Positions 55,034 through 63,152 of a stretch of DNA of 64,000 nucleotides are shown here, piece after piece. Positions within the stretch are counted from its first letter, which is position 1; each line of letters begins with the position of its first letter. The notes beneath the pieces are model-generated. The model did no database searches. It saw nothing but the letters and a program-made list of their open reading frames with translations, and was not told where the DNA came from. Origin of the DNA: Streptomyces qaidamensis (GTDB taxonomy: Bacteria > Actinomycetota > Actinomycetes > Streptomycetales > Streptomycetaceae); the NCBI RefSeq assembly GCF_001611795.1, contig NZ_CP015098.1, forward strand, positions 744,001 to 808,000, written 5' to 3'. The position numbers were made by a program, and so were the translations under genes.

Positions 55034-55966
55034 TCAGAAGACCGACAGGCCGGTCAGGGTCGTGAAGCGGTCGAGCGCCGCCACGCCCGCCACCGAGTTG
55101 CCCCGCTCGTCGAGGCCCGGGCTCCACACGCACAGGGTGCAGTGGCCGGGCACGACCGCGATGATGCCGCCGCCGACCCCGCTCTTGCCGGGCAGGCCCA
55201 CGCGGTACGCGAAGTCGCCCGCAGCGTCGTAGGTGCCGCAGGTCAGCATGATCGCGTTGATCTGCTTGGCCTGGCTGCGGGTGAGCAGACGGGTGCCGTC
55301 GGCGCGGATGCCGTGCCGGGCGAGGAAGCCCGTGGCGAGCGCGAGGTCGGCGCAGGACGCGGCGATCGAGCACTGCCGGAAGTACTGCTCCAGGAGCGTC
55401 GGCACGGGGTTGTCGATGTTGCCGTAGGACGCCATGAAGTGCCCGAGCGCGGCGTTGCGGTCGCCGTGGGCGGACTCGGAGGCGGCGACCTCCCGGTCGA
55501 AGGTCAGGCCGGGGTTGCCGCTCTCCGTCCGCAGGAACGACAGCAGTTCGCCCGACGCGTCGCCGGTACGGGTGTGCAGCCGGTCGGTGACGACGAGGGC
55601 GCCCGCGTTGATGAACGGGTTGCGCGGGATGCCGTTCTCGTACTCCAGCTGGACGAGGGAGTTGAAGGGGTTGCCGGAGGGCTCGCGGCCCACGTGCTCC
55701 CACAGGGCGTCGCCCTCGCGGGCCAGGTCGAGGGCCAGCGTGAAAACCTTGGTCAATGACTGCGCGGAGAACGGCCGCCGCCAGTCCCCCACGCCGTACA
55801 CCGTGCCGTCGGGGTCGGCGACGGCCATGCCGAAGCTGCGCGGGTCGCAGGCGGCGAGCGCCGGGATGTAGTCGGCGGGCCGGCCACGGCCGGGGGTCCG
55901 CTCGATCTCCTCTGCGATGCGCTCCAGGACCGGCTGGAAGGTCGTCGACGACGTCATGATCGCCAT
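55034..55966 (-). CDS. glsA: Glutaminase
   Basis: A 310-residue cytoplasmic protein starting at ATG 55966, directly after GGAGGGACA. SAQSLTKVFTLALDL has the S-x-x-K nucleophile and base. GREPSGNPFNSLVQLEYENG, NPFINAGALVVTD and LGHFMASYGNIDNPVPTLLE bind glutamine, and GVGGGIIAVVPGHCTLCVWS completes the core. It hydrolyses glutamine to glutamate and ammonia. It lies 34 bp after aspA on the same strand, at the far end of the asparagine/aspartate gene group, so the cluster covers amide release from both Asn and Gln. Confidence 0.95.
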   Translation of the reverse strand: MAIMTSSTTFQPVLERIAEEIERTPGRGRPADYIPALAACDPRSFGMAVADPDGTVYGVGDWRRPFSAQSLTKVFTLALDLAREGDALWEHVGREPSGNPFNSLVQLEYENGIPRNPFINAGALVVTDRLHTRTGDASGELLSFLRTESGNPGLTFDREVAASESAHGDRNAALGHFMASYGNIDNPVPTLLEQYFRQCSIAASCADLALATGFLARHGIRADGTRLLTRSQAKQINAIMLTCGTYDAAGDFAYRVGLPGKSGVGGGIIAVVPGHCTLCVWSPGLDERGNSVAGVAALDRFTTLTGLSVF

Positions 55967-56000
55967 TGTCCCTCCGCCGGTCCCGGTGCGCTCGTGGGGG

Positions 56001-57410
56001 TCAGGCCGGGCTGTGGCCACTGCCTGCCAGGACCTCGGGGCGCAGCAGTGCGGCGAGGGTCTCGGCGGGGAGCAGGCCCTTCTCCAGGACGAGTTCGGCG
56101 ACGCCCCGGCCGGTGGCGAGGGCCTCCTTGGCGATGTCGGTGGCGGCCGTGTAGCCGATGTGCGGGTTGAGGGCGGTGACCAGGCCGATGGAGTTCTCCA
56201 CGCTCGCACGCAGCGCCTGGGTGTTGGCGGTGATGCCGGACACGCAGCGCTCGGCCAGGGTCAGGCACGCGCTCTGCAGATGCGTGATGGACTCCGACAG
56301 GGAGTGCAGGATGATCGGCTCGAAGGCGTTGAGCTGGAGCTGTCCGGCCTCGGCGGCCATGGTGATGGTGACGTCGTTGCCGATGACCTCGAAGGCGACC
56401 TGGTTGACGACCTCGGGTATCACCGGGTTGACCTTGCCGGGCATGATGGACGAACCGGCCTGCACGGGCGGCAGGTTGATCTCGCCGAGGCCGGCGCGCG
56501 GGCCGGAGGACAGCAGCCGCAGGTCGTTGCAGCTCTTGGAGAGCTTGACCGCGATGCGCTTGAGCACGCCGGACATCTGCACGAAGGCCCCGCAGTCCTG
56601 GGTCGCCTCGACCAGGTTGGCCGCCGTCACCAGCGGGAGCCCGGTGATGGCCGCGAGGTGGCGGCGGGCCGACTCGGCGTAGCCGGCGGGGGCATTGAGG
56701 CCGGTGCCGATCGCGGTCGCGCCCAGGTTGATCTCATGGATCAACTGGACGGCCTCGGCGAGGCGGGACCGGTCCTCGTCCAGCATGACGGCATAGGCCG
56801 AGAACTCCTGGCCCAGCGTCATGGGCACCGCGTCCTGCAACTGGGTGCGGCCCATCTTGAGCACGTCGCGGAACTCGACGGCCTTGGCCGCGAACGCGTC
56901 CTGGAGGACGGACATCGCGTCGAGCAGCCCGCGCACCGCGAACACCGTCGCGATCTTGACGGCGGTCGGGTAGACGTCGTTGGTGGACTGGCCGAGGTTG
57001 ACGTCCTCGTTGGGGTGCAAGAAGCGGTACTCGCCCTTGGCGTGACCCAGCAGTTCCAGCGCCCGGTTCGCCACGACCTCGTTGGCGTTCATGTTGGTGG
57101 AGGTGCCGGCGCCGCCCTGGACGACGTCGACGACGAACTGGTCGTGCAGCTTGCCGTCGCGGATCTCACGGCAGACCTCGACGATGGCGGCGGCCTTCTT
57201 CGGATCCAGCAGGCCGAGTTCCTCGTTGGCGAGGGCGGCGGCCTCCTTGACGGCGGCGAGGGCGTCGATCAGGTGCGGGTAGGCGGAGATGGGCATGCCC
57301 GTGATGGGGAAGTTCTCCGTGGCCCGCAGGGTGTGCACACCCCAGTACGCCTCGGCGGGAACGTCACGGTCGCCGAGCAGATCGTGCTCGGAGCGGGTGG
57401 CGGCGGTCAT
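56001..57410 (-). CDS. aspA: Aspartate ammonia-lyase (aspartase)
   Basis: A 469-residue protein starting at ATG 57410. GAGTSTNMNANEVVANRALE, LHPNEDVNLGQSTNDVYPTA and the lyase signature GSSIMPGKVNPVIPE are all present. It deaminates aspartate to fumarate, feeding the TCA cycle. The gene comes after ansA with a 123-bp gap that contains a dispersed repeat and a TTCTGACAGAA palindrome just before the start. TSTNMN, rather than the fumarase pattern, favours aspartase over class II fumarase, and the neighbours agree. Confidence 0.94.
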   Translation of the reverse strand: MTAATRSEHDLLGDRDVPAEAYWGVHTLRATENFPITGMPISAYPHLIDALAAVKEAAALANEELGLLDPKKAAAIVEVCREIRDGKLHDQFVVDVVQGGAGTSTNMNANEVVANRALELLGHAKGEYRFLHPNEDVNLGQSTNDVYPTAVKIATVFAVRGLLDAMSVLQDAFAAKAVEFRDVLKMGRTQLQDAVPMTLGQEFSAYAVMLDEDRSRLAEAVQLIHEINLGATAIGTGLNAPAGYAESARRHLAAITGLPLVTAANLVEATQDCGAFVQMSGVLKRIAVKLSKSCNDLRLLSSGPRAGLGEINLPPVQAGSSIMPGKVNPVIPEVVNQVAFEVIGNDVTITMAAEAGQLQLNAFEPIILHSLSESITHLQSACLTLAERCVSGITANTQALRASVENSIGLVTALNPHIGYTAATDIAKEALATGRGVAELVLEKGLLPAETLAALLRPEVLAGSGHSPA

Positions 57411-57427
57411 GACGGTGAGGGTCTTCT

Positions 57428-57438
57428 TTCTGACAGAA
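57428..57438. promoter_or_regulatory. TTCTGACAGAA palindrome before aspA
   Basis: A 5+1+5 palindrome 17 bp before the aspA start. TCTGACAG also occurs at the beginning of the FCD regulator gene (CTGTCTGACAG, 60755-60765), so it may be an operator for that regulator. Confidence 0.4.
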
Positions 57439-57452
57439 GGGAGGGTGGGTTG

Positions 57453-57530
57453 CGCCCCTTCCAGGGGCGCGGGGAACTGCGCGACCGGTCACAGGGGACC
57501 CGCAGCCGCCGAACGGGAGCATCCGGCACG
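57453..57530 (+). repeat. Dispersed Streptomyces intergenic repeat, copy 1
   Basis: A GCGCCCC...GGGGCGC hairpin runs into AGGGGCGCGGGGAACTGCGC and GAC (core 57463-57485), then a looser tail (CCGCAGCCGCCGAACGGG). The core recurs exactly at 60822-60844. The element is widely scattered between genes in Streptomyces genomes. Confidence 0.8.
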
Positions 57531-57533
57531 CGT

Positions 57534-58550
57534 TCAGGCGCGGGCCGCACCGGCGACCGGCTCCAGCGAGCGAACGGGCCGGACCCGCCCGACCTCCCGC
57601 CCGCCTCCGAGCAACGCCTCGCCCTGGAACTCGGTGAGCAGCTCCGGGTCGACACCGGCCCGGGCCAGCGCGGCGGCGATCACCGGCACACGCGCCCGGT
57701 TCGCACCGTCCGCGATCTTCACCGCAACGGTCCGCCCATCGGCCAGCGCGGCGACCTGTACGCCCTCGAAGCCGTCCTTGGACAACAGCCCCGGCACGGC
57801 CCGCATCAGCGCGGCGACGTCCCGCCCGGAGCCGGAGGCCATCTCCGCGTGCTCGCGCATCGCGTCGGCGACCCGCGCCTCGGGCGTACCCGGGGCGGCC
57901 GTGACGATCCGGGCGGTGGCGCGGGCGAGGCCGTGCAGGGAGATGGAGAACAGGGGTGCGCCGCAGCCGTCGACGGTGACCCGGGCGATGCGCTGCCCGG
58001 TGAGGTCCTCGACGATCTCGGCGATGGCCTGCTGGAGCGGGTGGCCGGGGTCGAGGTAGTCCTCCAGGGGCCAGCCGTTGAGCATGCAGGTGTAGAGCAT
58101 GGCGGCGTGCTTGCCGGAGCAGTTCTGCGCGAGCCGCGAGGGCAGCCGGCCCTCGCGCACCCAGGCGTCCCGGACGACCGGGTCGAACGGCATGTCCGTG
58201 ACGTTGCGCAGATGGTCCTCGGTGAGCCCGGCGAGGTCGAGGATGCGCCGGGCACCGGCGAGGTGGCGTTCCTCTCCGGAGTGGCTGGCCGCCGTCAGGG
58301 ACAGGAGCTCGCCGTCGAGCGGCAGCCCGGCCCGGGCCATGGCGACGGCCTGGACGGGCTTGATCGCGGAACGGGGGTAGAAGGCGGCCTCGATGTCTCC
58401 GATCTGGAGCGCGACCCCTCCGTCGGCGTCGAGGACGACGACGGAGCCGTAGTGGATGCCTTCGACGATTCCGCCGCGGACGAGGTGGGCGACGGGGGCG
58501 TGGACGGGTTCACGGACAAGGGGTGCGTCCGCGAGGGAACTGCTGAACAT
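57534..58550 (-). CDS. L-asparaginase (AnsA-type, PF06089 family)
   Basis: A 338-residue protein starting at ATG 58550. VAHLVRGGIVEGIHYGSVVV, AFYPRSAIKPVQAVAMARAG, LAQNCSGKHAAMLYTCMLNG and VTVDGCGAPLFSISLHGLAR are the hallmark segments of the Rhizobium-type asparaginase family, which is unrelated to E. coli AnsB. The serine/lysine/cysteine cluster (SAIK, CSGKHAA) forms the active site. It converts asparagine to aspartate and ammonia, between the permease (upstream) and aspartase (downstream), making a linear route from external Asn to fumarate. Confidence 0.92.
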   Translation of the reverse strand: MFSSSLADAPLVREPVHAPVAHLVRGGIVEGIHYGSVVVLDADGGVALQIGDIEAAFYPRSAIKPVQAVAMARAGLPLDGELLSLTAASHSGEERHLAGARRILDLAGLTEDHLRNVTDMPFDPVVRDAWVREGRLPSRLAQNCSGKHAAMLYTCMLNGWPLEDYLDPGHPLQQAIAEIVEDLTGQRIARVTVDGCGAPLFSISLHGLARATARIVTAAPGTPEARVADAMREHAEMASGSGRDVAALMRAVPGLLSKDGFEGVQVAALADGRTVAVKIADGANRARVPVIAAALARAGVDPELLTEFQGEALLGGGREVGRVRPVRSLEPVAGAARA

Positions 58551-58582
58551 CACTGCCTGCTTCTCTGGGAGCGGCGCGTTCC

Positions 58583-60025
58583 TCACGCGCCGGCTCCGGT
58601 GGTGGACTTGCGCGCGATACGGCCCCGGATGGCGAACCATCCGGCGACCAGTGCCCCGACGATCAGCGGCAGGCACAGCACGGTGGTGCGTCCCGCGCCG
58701 CCGTCGGCGTACATGAGGACCAGGACGGAGGCGAGGAACGCCAGCGTCACGATCTCGGTCCAGGGGGAGCCCGGGAGCCGGTAGCCCGGGCGGGTCAGCT
58801 CGCCCCTCTGGGTCTTCTGCCAGAAGAGGAGGTGACAGATCATGATCATGCCCCAGGTGGCGAGGATGCCGATCGCGGCGAAGTTCAGCACGATCTCGAA
58901 CGCCTCGGCGGGCACGACGAAGTTGAGGCCGACGCCGAGCACGCAGATGCCGCTGGTGAGCAGGATGCCGCCGTAGGGGACCTGGCTGCGGCTCATCACG
59001 GAGGTGAACTGCGGCGCTGATCCGGCCATGGCCATGGAACGCAGGATGCGGCCGGTGGAGTACAGGCCGGAGTTGAGGGAGGACATGGCGGCGGTCAGGA
59101 CGACGAGGTTCATCACGCCGCCGGCCGCCGGAATGCCGATGTTGGACAGCACCGTCACGAAGGGGCTCTCACCGGCGGTGTACTTGTTCCAGGGCAGCAG
59201 CATCGACAGCAGCACGACCGAGCCGACGTAGAAGACGCCGACGCGCCACATGATCGAGTTGATCGCCTTCGGCATGATCTTCTCGGGGTTCTCGGTCTCC
59301 CCGGCCGCGACACCGACCAGTTCGACGGAGGCGTAGGCGAAGACGACGCCCTGGATGATCAGCAGCATGGGCAGCAGGCCGTGCGGGAAGAGGCCGCCGC
59401 TGTCGCCGATCAGGGACGGGCCGGGGGTGTGGCCGTCGACGGGGTGCTGGGTGACCAGCAGGAAGATGCCGATGCACATGAAGACGACGAGCGCACCGAC
59501 CTTGACGATCGCGAACCAGAACTCCAGCTCGCCGAAGATCTTCACCGAGATCAGGTTCACGGTGAGCACCACGGCCAGCGCGATCAGTGCGATGACCCAC
59601 TGCGGGATGTCGGAGAACATGCCCCAGTAGTGGGTGTAGGTGGCGACGGCGGTGATGTCGGCGATGCCGGTGGTCGCCCAGTTGAGGAAGTACATCCAGC
59701 CGGCGGTGTAGGCGCCCTTCTCCCCCATGAACTCACGGGCGTAGGAGACGAAGGCACCGGAGGAGGGCCGGTACAGCACCAGTTCGCCGAGAGCGCGCAC
59801 GACGAGGAAGGCGAAGAGGCCGCAGACCGCGTAGGCGATGAAGAGGGAGGGGCCGGCTTCGGCGAGGCGGCCGCCGGCGCCGAGGAAGAGGCCGGTGCCG
59901 ATGGCTCCGCCGATGGCGATCATGTTGACGTGCCGGGACTTCAGGGACTTGCTGTAGCCCGCGTCTCCCGCGTCGACATGGCCGGAACGTTTCTGCACAT
60001 CGTCGTGCAGGGACTGCTCGCTCAC
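58583..60025 (-). CDS. ansP: Amino acid permease of the APC/AAT family, probably for asparagine
   Basis: A 480-residue protein with about twelve membrane helices and a GTG start at 60025 overlapping the regulator stop. [20 protein letters not shown] and [19 protein letters not shown] is the classic opening of the AAT family (AnsP, GabP, CycA). [20 protein letters not shown] and [20 protein letters not shown] are further signatures. Proton-coupled uptake is expected. The asparagine assignment comes from its place between the regulator and asparaginase; the family also carries other neutral amino acids. Confidence 0.9.
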   Translation of the reverse strand: MSEQSLHDDVQKRSGHVDAGDAGYSKSLKSRHVNMIAIGGAIGTGLFLGAGGRLAEAGPSLFIAYAVCGLFAFLVVRALGELVLYRPSSGAFVSYAREFMGEKGAYTAGWMYFLNWATTGIADITAVATYTHYWGMFSDIPQWVIALIALAVVLTVNLISVKIFGELEFWFAIVKVGALVVFMCIGIFLLVTQHPVDGHTPGPSLIGDSGGLFPHGLLPMLLIIQGVVFAYASVELVGVAAGETENPEKIMPKAINSIMWRVGVFYVGSVVLLSMLLPWNKYTAGESPFVTVLSNIGIPAAGGVMNLVVLTAAMSSLNSGLYSTGRILRSMAMAGSAPQFTSVMSRSQVPYGGILLTSGICVLGVGLNFVVPAEAFEIVLNFAAIGILATWGMIMICHLLFWQKTQRGELTRPGYRLPGSPWTEIVTLAFLASVLVLMYADGGAGRTTVLCLPLIVGALVAGWFAIRGRIARKSTTGAGA

Positions 60026-60771
60026 GCCTGGGGTTCACCTTCCGTGGGGAGGTCCGAGTCCGTGCGCGGGGAACGCACGATGTCGGTGAGGGTCGTCTCG
60101 ACGCGGTCGAGGTGGTGGGCCATGGCCTCCACCGCGTCGTGCTCGGAACCGTCGGTCAGCGCCTCGACGATCGCCCGGTGCTCACGGTTGGACTGCTCGC
60201 GGCGGCCGCCCAGCTCGTTGAGGAAGGCGGACTGGCGGGCCAGCGCGTCCCGGATCTCCTCGATGACCCGGCGGAAGACCGGGTTCTGGGCGGCCTCGGC
60301 GACGGCGAGATGGAACAGCGTGTCCATGGCGACCCACGCGGTGGTGTCCGTCTCCCGCTCCATCCGGTCCAGCAGGTGGGCCAGGTGGTCGAGGTTCTCC
60401 GGGGTGCGGCGCCGGGCCGCGTAGCCGGCGACCGGGATCTCGACGTGGCGGCGCACCTCCAGCAGGTCGCTGGCCGCGTAGTCGCCGAAGGTGGGGTCCT
60501 CGACGGTACTGGCCACGACGAAGGTGCCCTTGCCGGTCCTGGACACGGTCAGACCCATGGTCTGCAGCGCCCGCAGCGCCTCCCGCAGCACCGGCCGGGA
60601 GACCTCCAGGGCCCGGCACAGCTCCGCCTCGGAGGGGAGCTTGTCGCCGATGGCGTACTCACCGCGTTCGATGGCACCGCGCAGGTGCGCCAGCACCGCT
60701 TCCATGGCACTGACGCGTCGCAAGGGCTGCCCTGCGGGTTGTCCGGCTGTCCGGCTGTCTGACAGGTTCAC
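60022..60771 (-). CDS. FadR/GntR family regulator with FCD domain
   Basis: A 249-residue protein with GTG start at 60771. The winged helix is [20 protein letters not shown], then [20 protein letters not shown] and [16 protein letters not shown]. The all-helical FCD domain follows, with the metal/acid-binding residues in [31 protein letters not shown] and [11 protein letters not shown] (D...H...H...H). It is first in the unit regulator-permease-asparaginase-aspartase. FCD regulators bind small carboxylates, so aspartate or fumarate is a sensible ligand guess. CTGTCTGACAG overlaps its first codons. Confidence 0.9.
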   Translation of the reverse strand: MNLSDSRTAGQPAGQPLRRVSAMEAVLAHLRGAIERGEYAIGDKLPSEAELCRALEVSRPVLREALRALQTMGLTVSRTGKGTFVVASTVEDPTFGDYAASDLLEVRRHVEIPVAGYAARRRTPENLDHLAHLLDRMERETDTTAWVAMDTLFHLAVAEAAQNPVFRRVIEEIRDALARQSAFLNELGGRREQSNREHRAIVEALTDGSEHDAVEAMAHHLDRVETTLTDIVRSPRTDSDLPTEGEPQA

Positions 60772-60810
60772 GGGAGAGATACTCCGGCCGACGGGAGGCG
60801 GCTGTCAAGG

Positions 60811-60880
60811 GGGCGCCCCACAGGGGCGCGGGGAACTGCGCGACGAACCACGACGGCGCCGCGGACAGCCGACGGCGCCT
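60811..60880 (+). repeat. Dispersed Streptomyces intergenic repeat, copy 2
   Basis: GCGCCCCACAGGGGCGC forms a hairpin and continues as AGGGGCGCGGGGAACTGCGC and GAC (core 60822-60844), identical to copy 1 at 57463-57485. A variant tail with GACGGCGCCGCGG follows. Same orientation as copy 1. Confidence 0.8.
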
Positions 60881-60893
60881 CCCGGCAGAACAC

Positions 60894-61730
60894 TCAACTG
60901 TGCAGCACACCCGCCCCGAGCAGCCCGAACAGCAGCACACCCACCACGACCCGGTAGATCACGAAGGCGTTGAACGAGTGCTTGGCGACGAACTTCAGCA
61001 ACCAGGCGATGGAGGCGTACGCCACGACGAACGAGACGACCGTGCCGACGGCCAGCGGCGCCGCGCCCACCCCGGTGCCCAGGGCGTCCTTGAGCTCGTA
61101 CAGGCCGGCGCCGGTCAGGGCGGGGATGCCGAGGAAGAAGGAGAGCCGGGTGGCTGCCACGCGGTCCAGGTCGAGGATGAGCGCGGTGGACATGGTGGCG
61201 CCGGAGCGCGAGAAGCCGGGGAAGAGCAGGGCGAGGATCTGCGAGCTGCCGACCAGCATCGCGTCCTTGAACGAGGTGTCGTCCTCGCCCCGCTTGTGCC
61301 GGCCCATCTGGTCCGCCGCCCACATCACGCCGCTGCCGGCGATCAGCGAGCCGGCGACCACCCACAGCGAGGCGAGCGGGCCCTCGATGAGCGGCTTGGC
61401 GGCGAGTCCGACGACGACGATCGGGATGGTCGCGCAGATGACCCACCACGCGAACTTGTAGTCGTGGTGGTACCGCTCCTCGCGGTCGCGCAGGCCCCTC
61501 CCCCAGGCGGAGACGATCCGCACGATGTCCCTGTAGAAGTACACGAGCACCGCGGCGATCGCGCCCACCTGGATGACGGCCGAGAACCCGACCACGGCCG
61601 TGTCGTCGACGGGGATGCCCAGCAGTCCCTCGACGATCTTCAGATGGCCGGTCGAGGAGACGGGCAGGAACTCGGTCACCCCCTCGACGGCTCCGAGGAC
61701 GACGGCCTGACCGACGCTGATGACGCTCAT
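60894..61730 (-). CDS. uppP: Undecaprenyl-diphosphate phosphatase
   Basis: A 278-residue protein with about eight membrane helices starting at ATG 61730. AVVLGAVEGVTEFLPVSSTGH is the conserved EGxTEFLPVSSTGH motif, and LLFPGFSRSGATMSTALIL is the second (PGxSRSG). It recycles undecaprenyl pyrophosphate to the monophosphate carrier needed for peptidoglycan and wall polymer synthesis, and gives bacitracin tolerance. Streptomyces often has more than one copy. The gene stands alone. Confidence 0.96.
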   Translation of the reverse strand: MSVISVGQAVVLGAVEGVTEFLPVSSTGHLKIVEGLLGIPVDDTAVVGFSAVIQVGAIAAVLVYFYRDIVRIVSAWGRGLRDREERYHHDYKFAWWVICATIPIVVVGLAAKPLIEGPLASLWVVAGSLIAGSGVMWAADQMGRHKRGEDDTSFKDAMLVGSSQILALLFPGFSRSGATMSTALILDLDRVAATRLSFFLGIPALTGAGLYELKDALGTGVGAAPLAVGTVVSFVVAYASIAWLLKFVAKHSFNAFVIYRVVVGVLLFGLLGAGVLHS

Positions 61731-61810
61731 GGGATCCAGTTCTGCTCGGGGCTGGAGCGGAGGGGACCGTCTTACTACACCCGGACGAGAACGGATCTCA
61801 TGGGCGCCTC

Positions 61811-62158
61811 TCACATACGCGCCAGTGCCGCCCCCGCGAAGGCCGCGGCGAGACCGCCCGCCACACTGACCGCGGCGTTGAGGGCGGCCTGGAGACGTGC
61901 CCCGGTCTCCGCCAGCCGCAGCGTCTCGTAGGAGAACGTCGAGTACGTCGTCAGGGCCCCGCACAGGCCGGTGCCCAGCAGCAGCTGGAGGTGGGTGGCG
62001 GCTCCGGCGAGCAGGCCGAGGAGCAGGCAGCCGGTCACGTTCACCGTCAAGGTGCCCCAGGGGAAGACGGAATCGTGCCGGGCCTGGACCGCCCGGTCGG
62101 TGAGATAGCGCAGCGGGGCGCCGACCATCGCACCGCAGACGACCAGCAGCCAGTTCAC
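61811..62158 (-). CDS. crcB: Fluoride ion channel FluC/CrcB, short subunit
   Basis: A 115-residue four-helix protein starting at ATG 62158. [40 protein letters not shown] and [20 protein letters not shown] are FluC signatures: the asparagine in VNVTG lines the pore, and the phenylalanine and TTYSTF loop coordinates ions. It overlaps the DUF190 gene by 4 bp and is the third gene of the unit. With the longer CrcB it probably forms a heterodimeric, antiparallel channel that releases cytoplasmic fluoride. Confidence 0.94.
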   Translation of the reverse strand: MNWLLVVCGAMVGAPLRYLTDRAVQARHDSVFPWGTLTVNVTGCLLLGLLAGAATHLQLLLGTGLCGALTTYSTFSYETLRLAETGARLQAALNAAVSVAGGLAAAFAGAALARM

Positions 62159-62535
62159 AACGACCTCTTACCCTTGGTGTCCGCTGTGCCGGGATCGTCC
62201 CCTCGTCCGGCGTACCGGATCACCTCGCAGTCCTCCAGGCTCACGAGCCCCTCGGCGACGATGTCGTCGAGTTGCGGGAGGAACGCGCGCACGCGCGGCG
62301 CGGTGTCGACGATCACGACCGCGATCGGCAGGTCCTCGCTCAGGGACAGCAGCCGGGAGGTGTGGATGAGGGAGGACGCGCCGAACCCCTCGATGCCGCG
62401 GAAGACGCTGGCACCCGCGAGGCCCGCCGCGTGGGCCCGGTGGACGATCTCCGAGTAGAGGGGCCTGTGGTGCCAGGTGTCGCTCTCGCCGATGAGGACG
62501 GTCAGGCGCAGCGCGCTGCCGGTGAGTCTCGTCAT
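62155..62535 (-). CDS. DUF190 family protein in the fluoride operon
   Basis: A 126-residue soluble protein starting at ATG 62535, overlapping both neighbours by 4 bp. [40 protein letters not shown] and [20 protein letters not shown] match DUF190, a PII-like (ferredoxin-fold) trimer. DUF190 genes often lie between or beside crcB genes. A regulatory or gating role in fluoride export is inferred from this linkage only. Confidence 0.9.
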   Translation of the reverse strand: MTRLTGSALRLTVLIGESDTWHHRPLYSEIVHRAHAAGLAGASVFRGIEGFGASSLIHTSRLLSLSEDLPIAVVIVDTAPRVRAFLPQLDDIVAEGLVSLEDCEVIRYAGRGDDPGTADTKGKRSL

Positions 62536-62984
62536 GGCTGCCTCCCTTTCAGGACGCGGCGGGTCGTCCCGGCCGCGAGCCACACCGCCGTGAGCGCTGC
62601 GAGCGGGGTCGCGGCGAGGTAGGCCAGACCGGTTCCGGCCTGGCCGCCGTCGATGAGTCTGCGGATGTCTACGGCGTAGGTCGAGAAGGTGGTGAAGCCG
62701 CCCAGGACGCCGGTGCCGAAGAAGGGGCGGAGGAGGGGGTGGGCGGGCCGGATCTCGGTGATGACCACCATGAACACGCCGATCACGGCGCAGCCGGCGA
62801 TGTTGACCCAGAGGGTCGTCCAGGGGAAGCCCTTCAGGGGCGTGGTCCACCAGAGGGAGGCCGCGTAGCGGGCGGTCGCGCCCACCGCTCCCCCGATCGA
62901 CACGACCGCGACGACGGGCGCCTGGGCGCGCCAGGAGGGCGGACGCCGGACCGGACGGCGGAGACTCTCTTCGGGGGCTGTCAT
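62532..62984 (-). CDS. crcB: Fluoride ion channel FluC/CrcB, long subunit
   Basis: A 150-residue protein with four membrane helices after a basic N-terminal tail of about 25 residues, starting at ATG 62984 behind [45 protein letters not shown] and [20 protein letters not shown] are the FluC signatures, with the pore asparagine in VNIAG. It is the first gene of crcB-DUF190-crcB. The leader contains a sequence resembling the fluoride riboswitch. Confidence 0.94.
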   Translation of the reverse strand: MTAPEESLRRPVRRPPSWRAQAPVVAVVSIGGAVGATARYAASLWWTTPLKGFPWTTLWVNIAGCAVIGVFMVVITEIRPAHPLLRPFFGTGVLGGFTTFSTYAVDIRRLIDGGQAGTGLAYLAATPLAALTAVWLAAGTTRRVLKGRQP

Positions 62985-63033
62985 GGTGGTACGACTCCTA
63001 CTCGCCGGGGCCCGGGTCGTGCGGGCGCGTGCC

Positions 63034-63100
63034 GTCGCAAGTAGGGACCGTTGGCGGCGTCACTGCCGCGGTTCGGGTACGGCGGGCCCCACCGCCGCGC
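63034..63100 (-). promoter_or_regulatory. Candidate fluoride (crcB-motif) riboswitch
   Basis: Read on the minus strand, 63096-63034 gives GGCGGTGGGGCCCGCC, then AACCG before a hairpin (CGGCAGTGACGCCG), then CAACGGTCCCTACTTGCG. The order resembles the crcB motif (GGxGAUGGxxxxCCxCC, AACCGCC, hairpin, UGxxxCCUAC), with several deviations (GGUG for GAUG, CGG for UGA). It is 50-112 bases upstream of the first crcB start. Not proven without a covariance-model search. Confidence 0.4.
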
Positions 63101-63152
63101 CGCGGTGGATGCCCGCGGCCGCGTTCAGGTTAACCCCGGGATCGGAGCGGGG

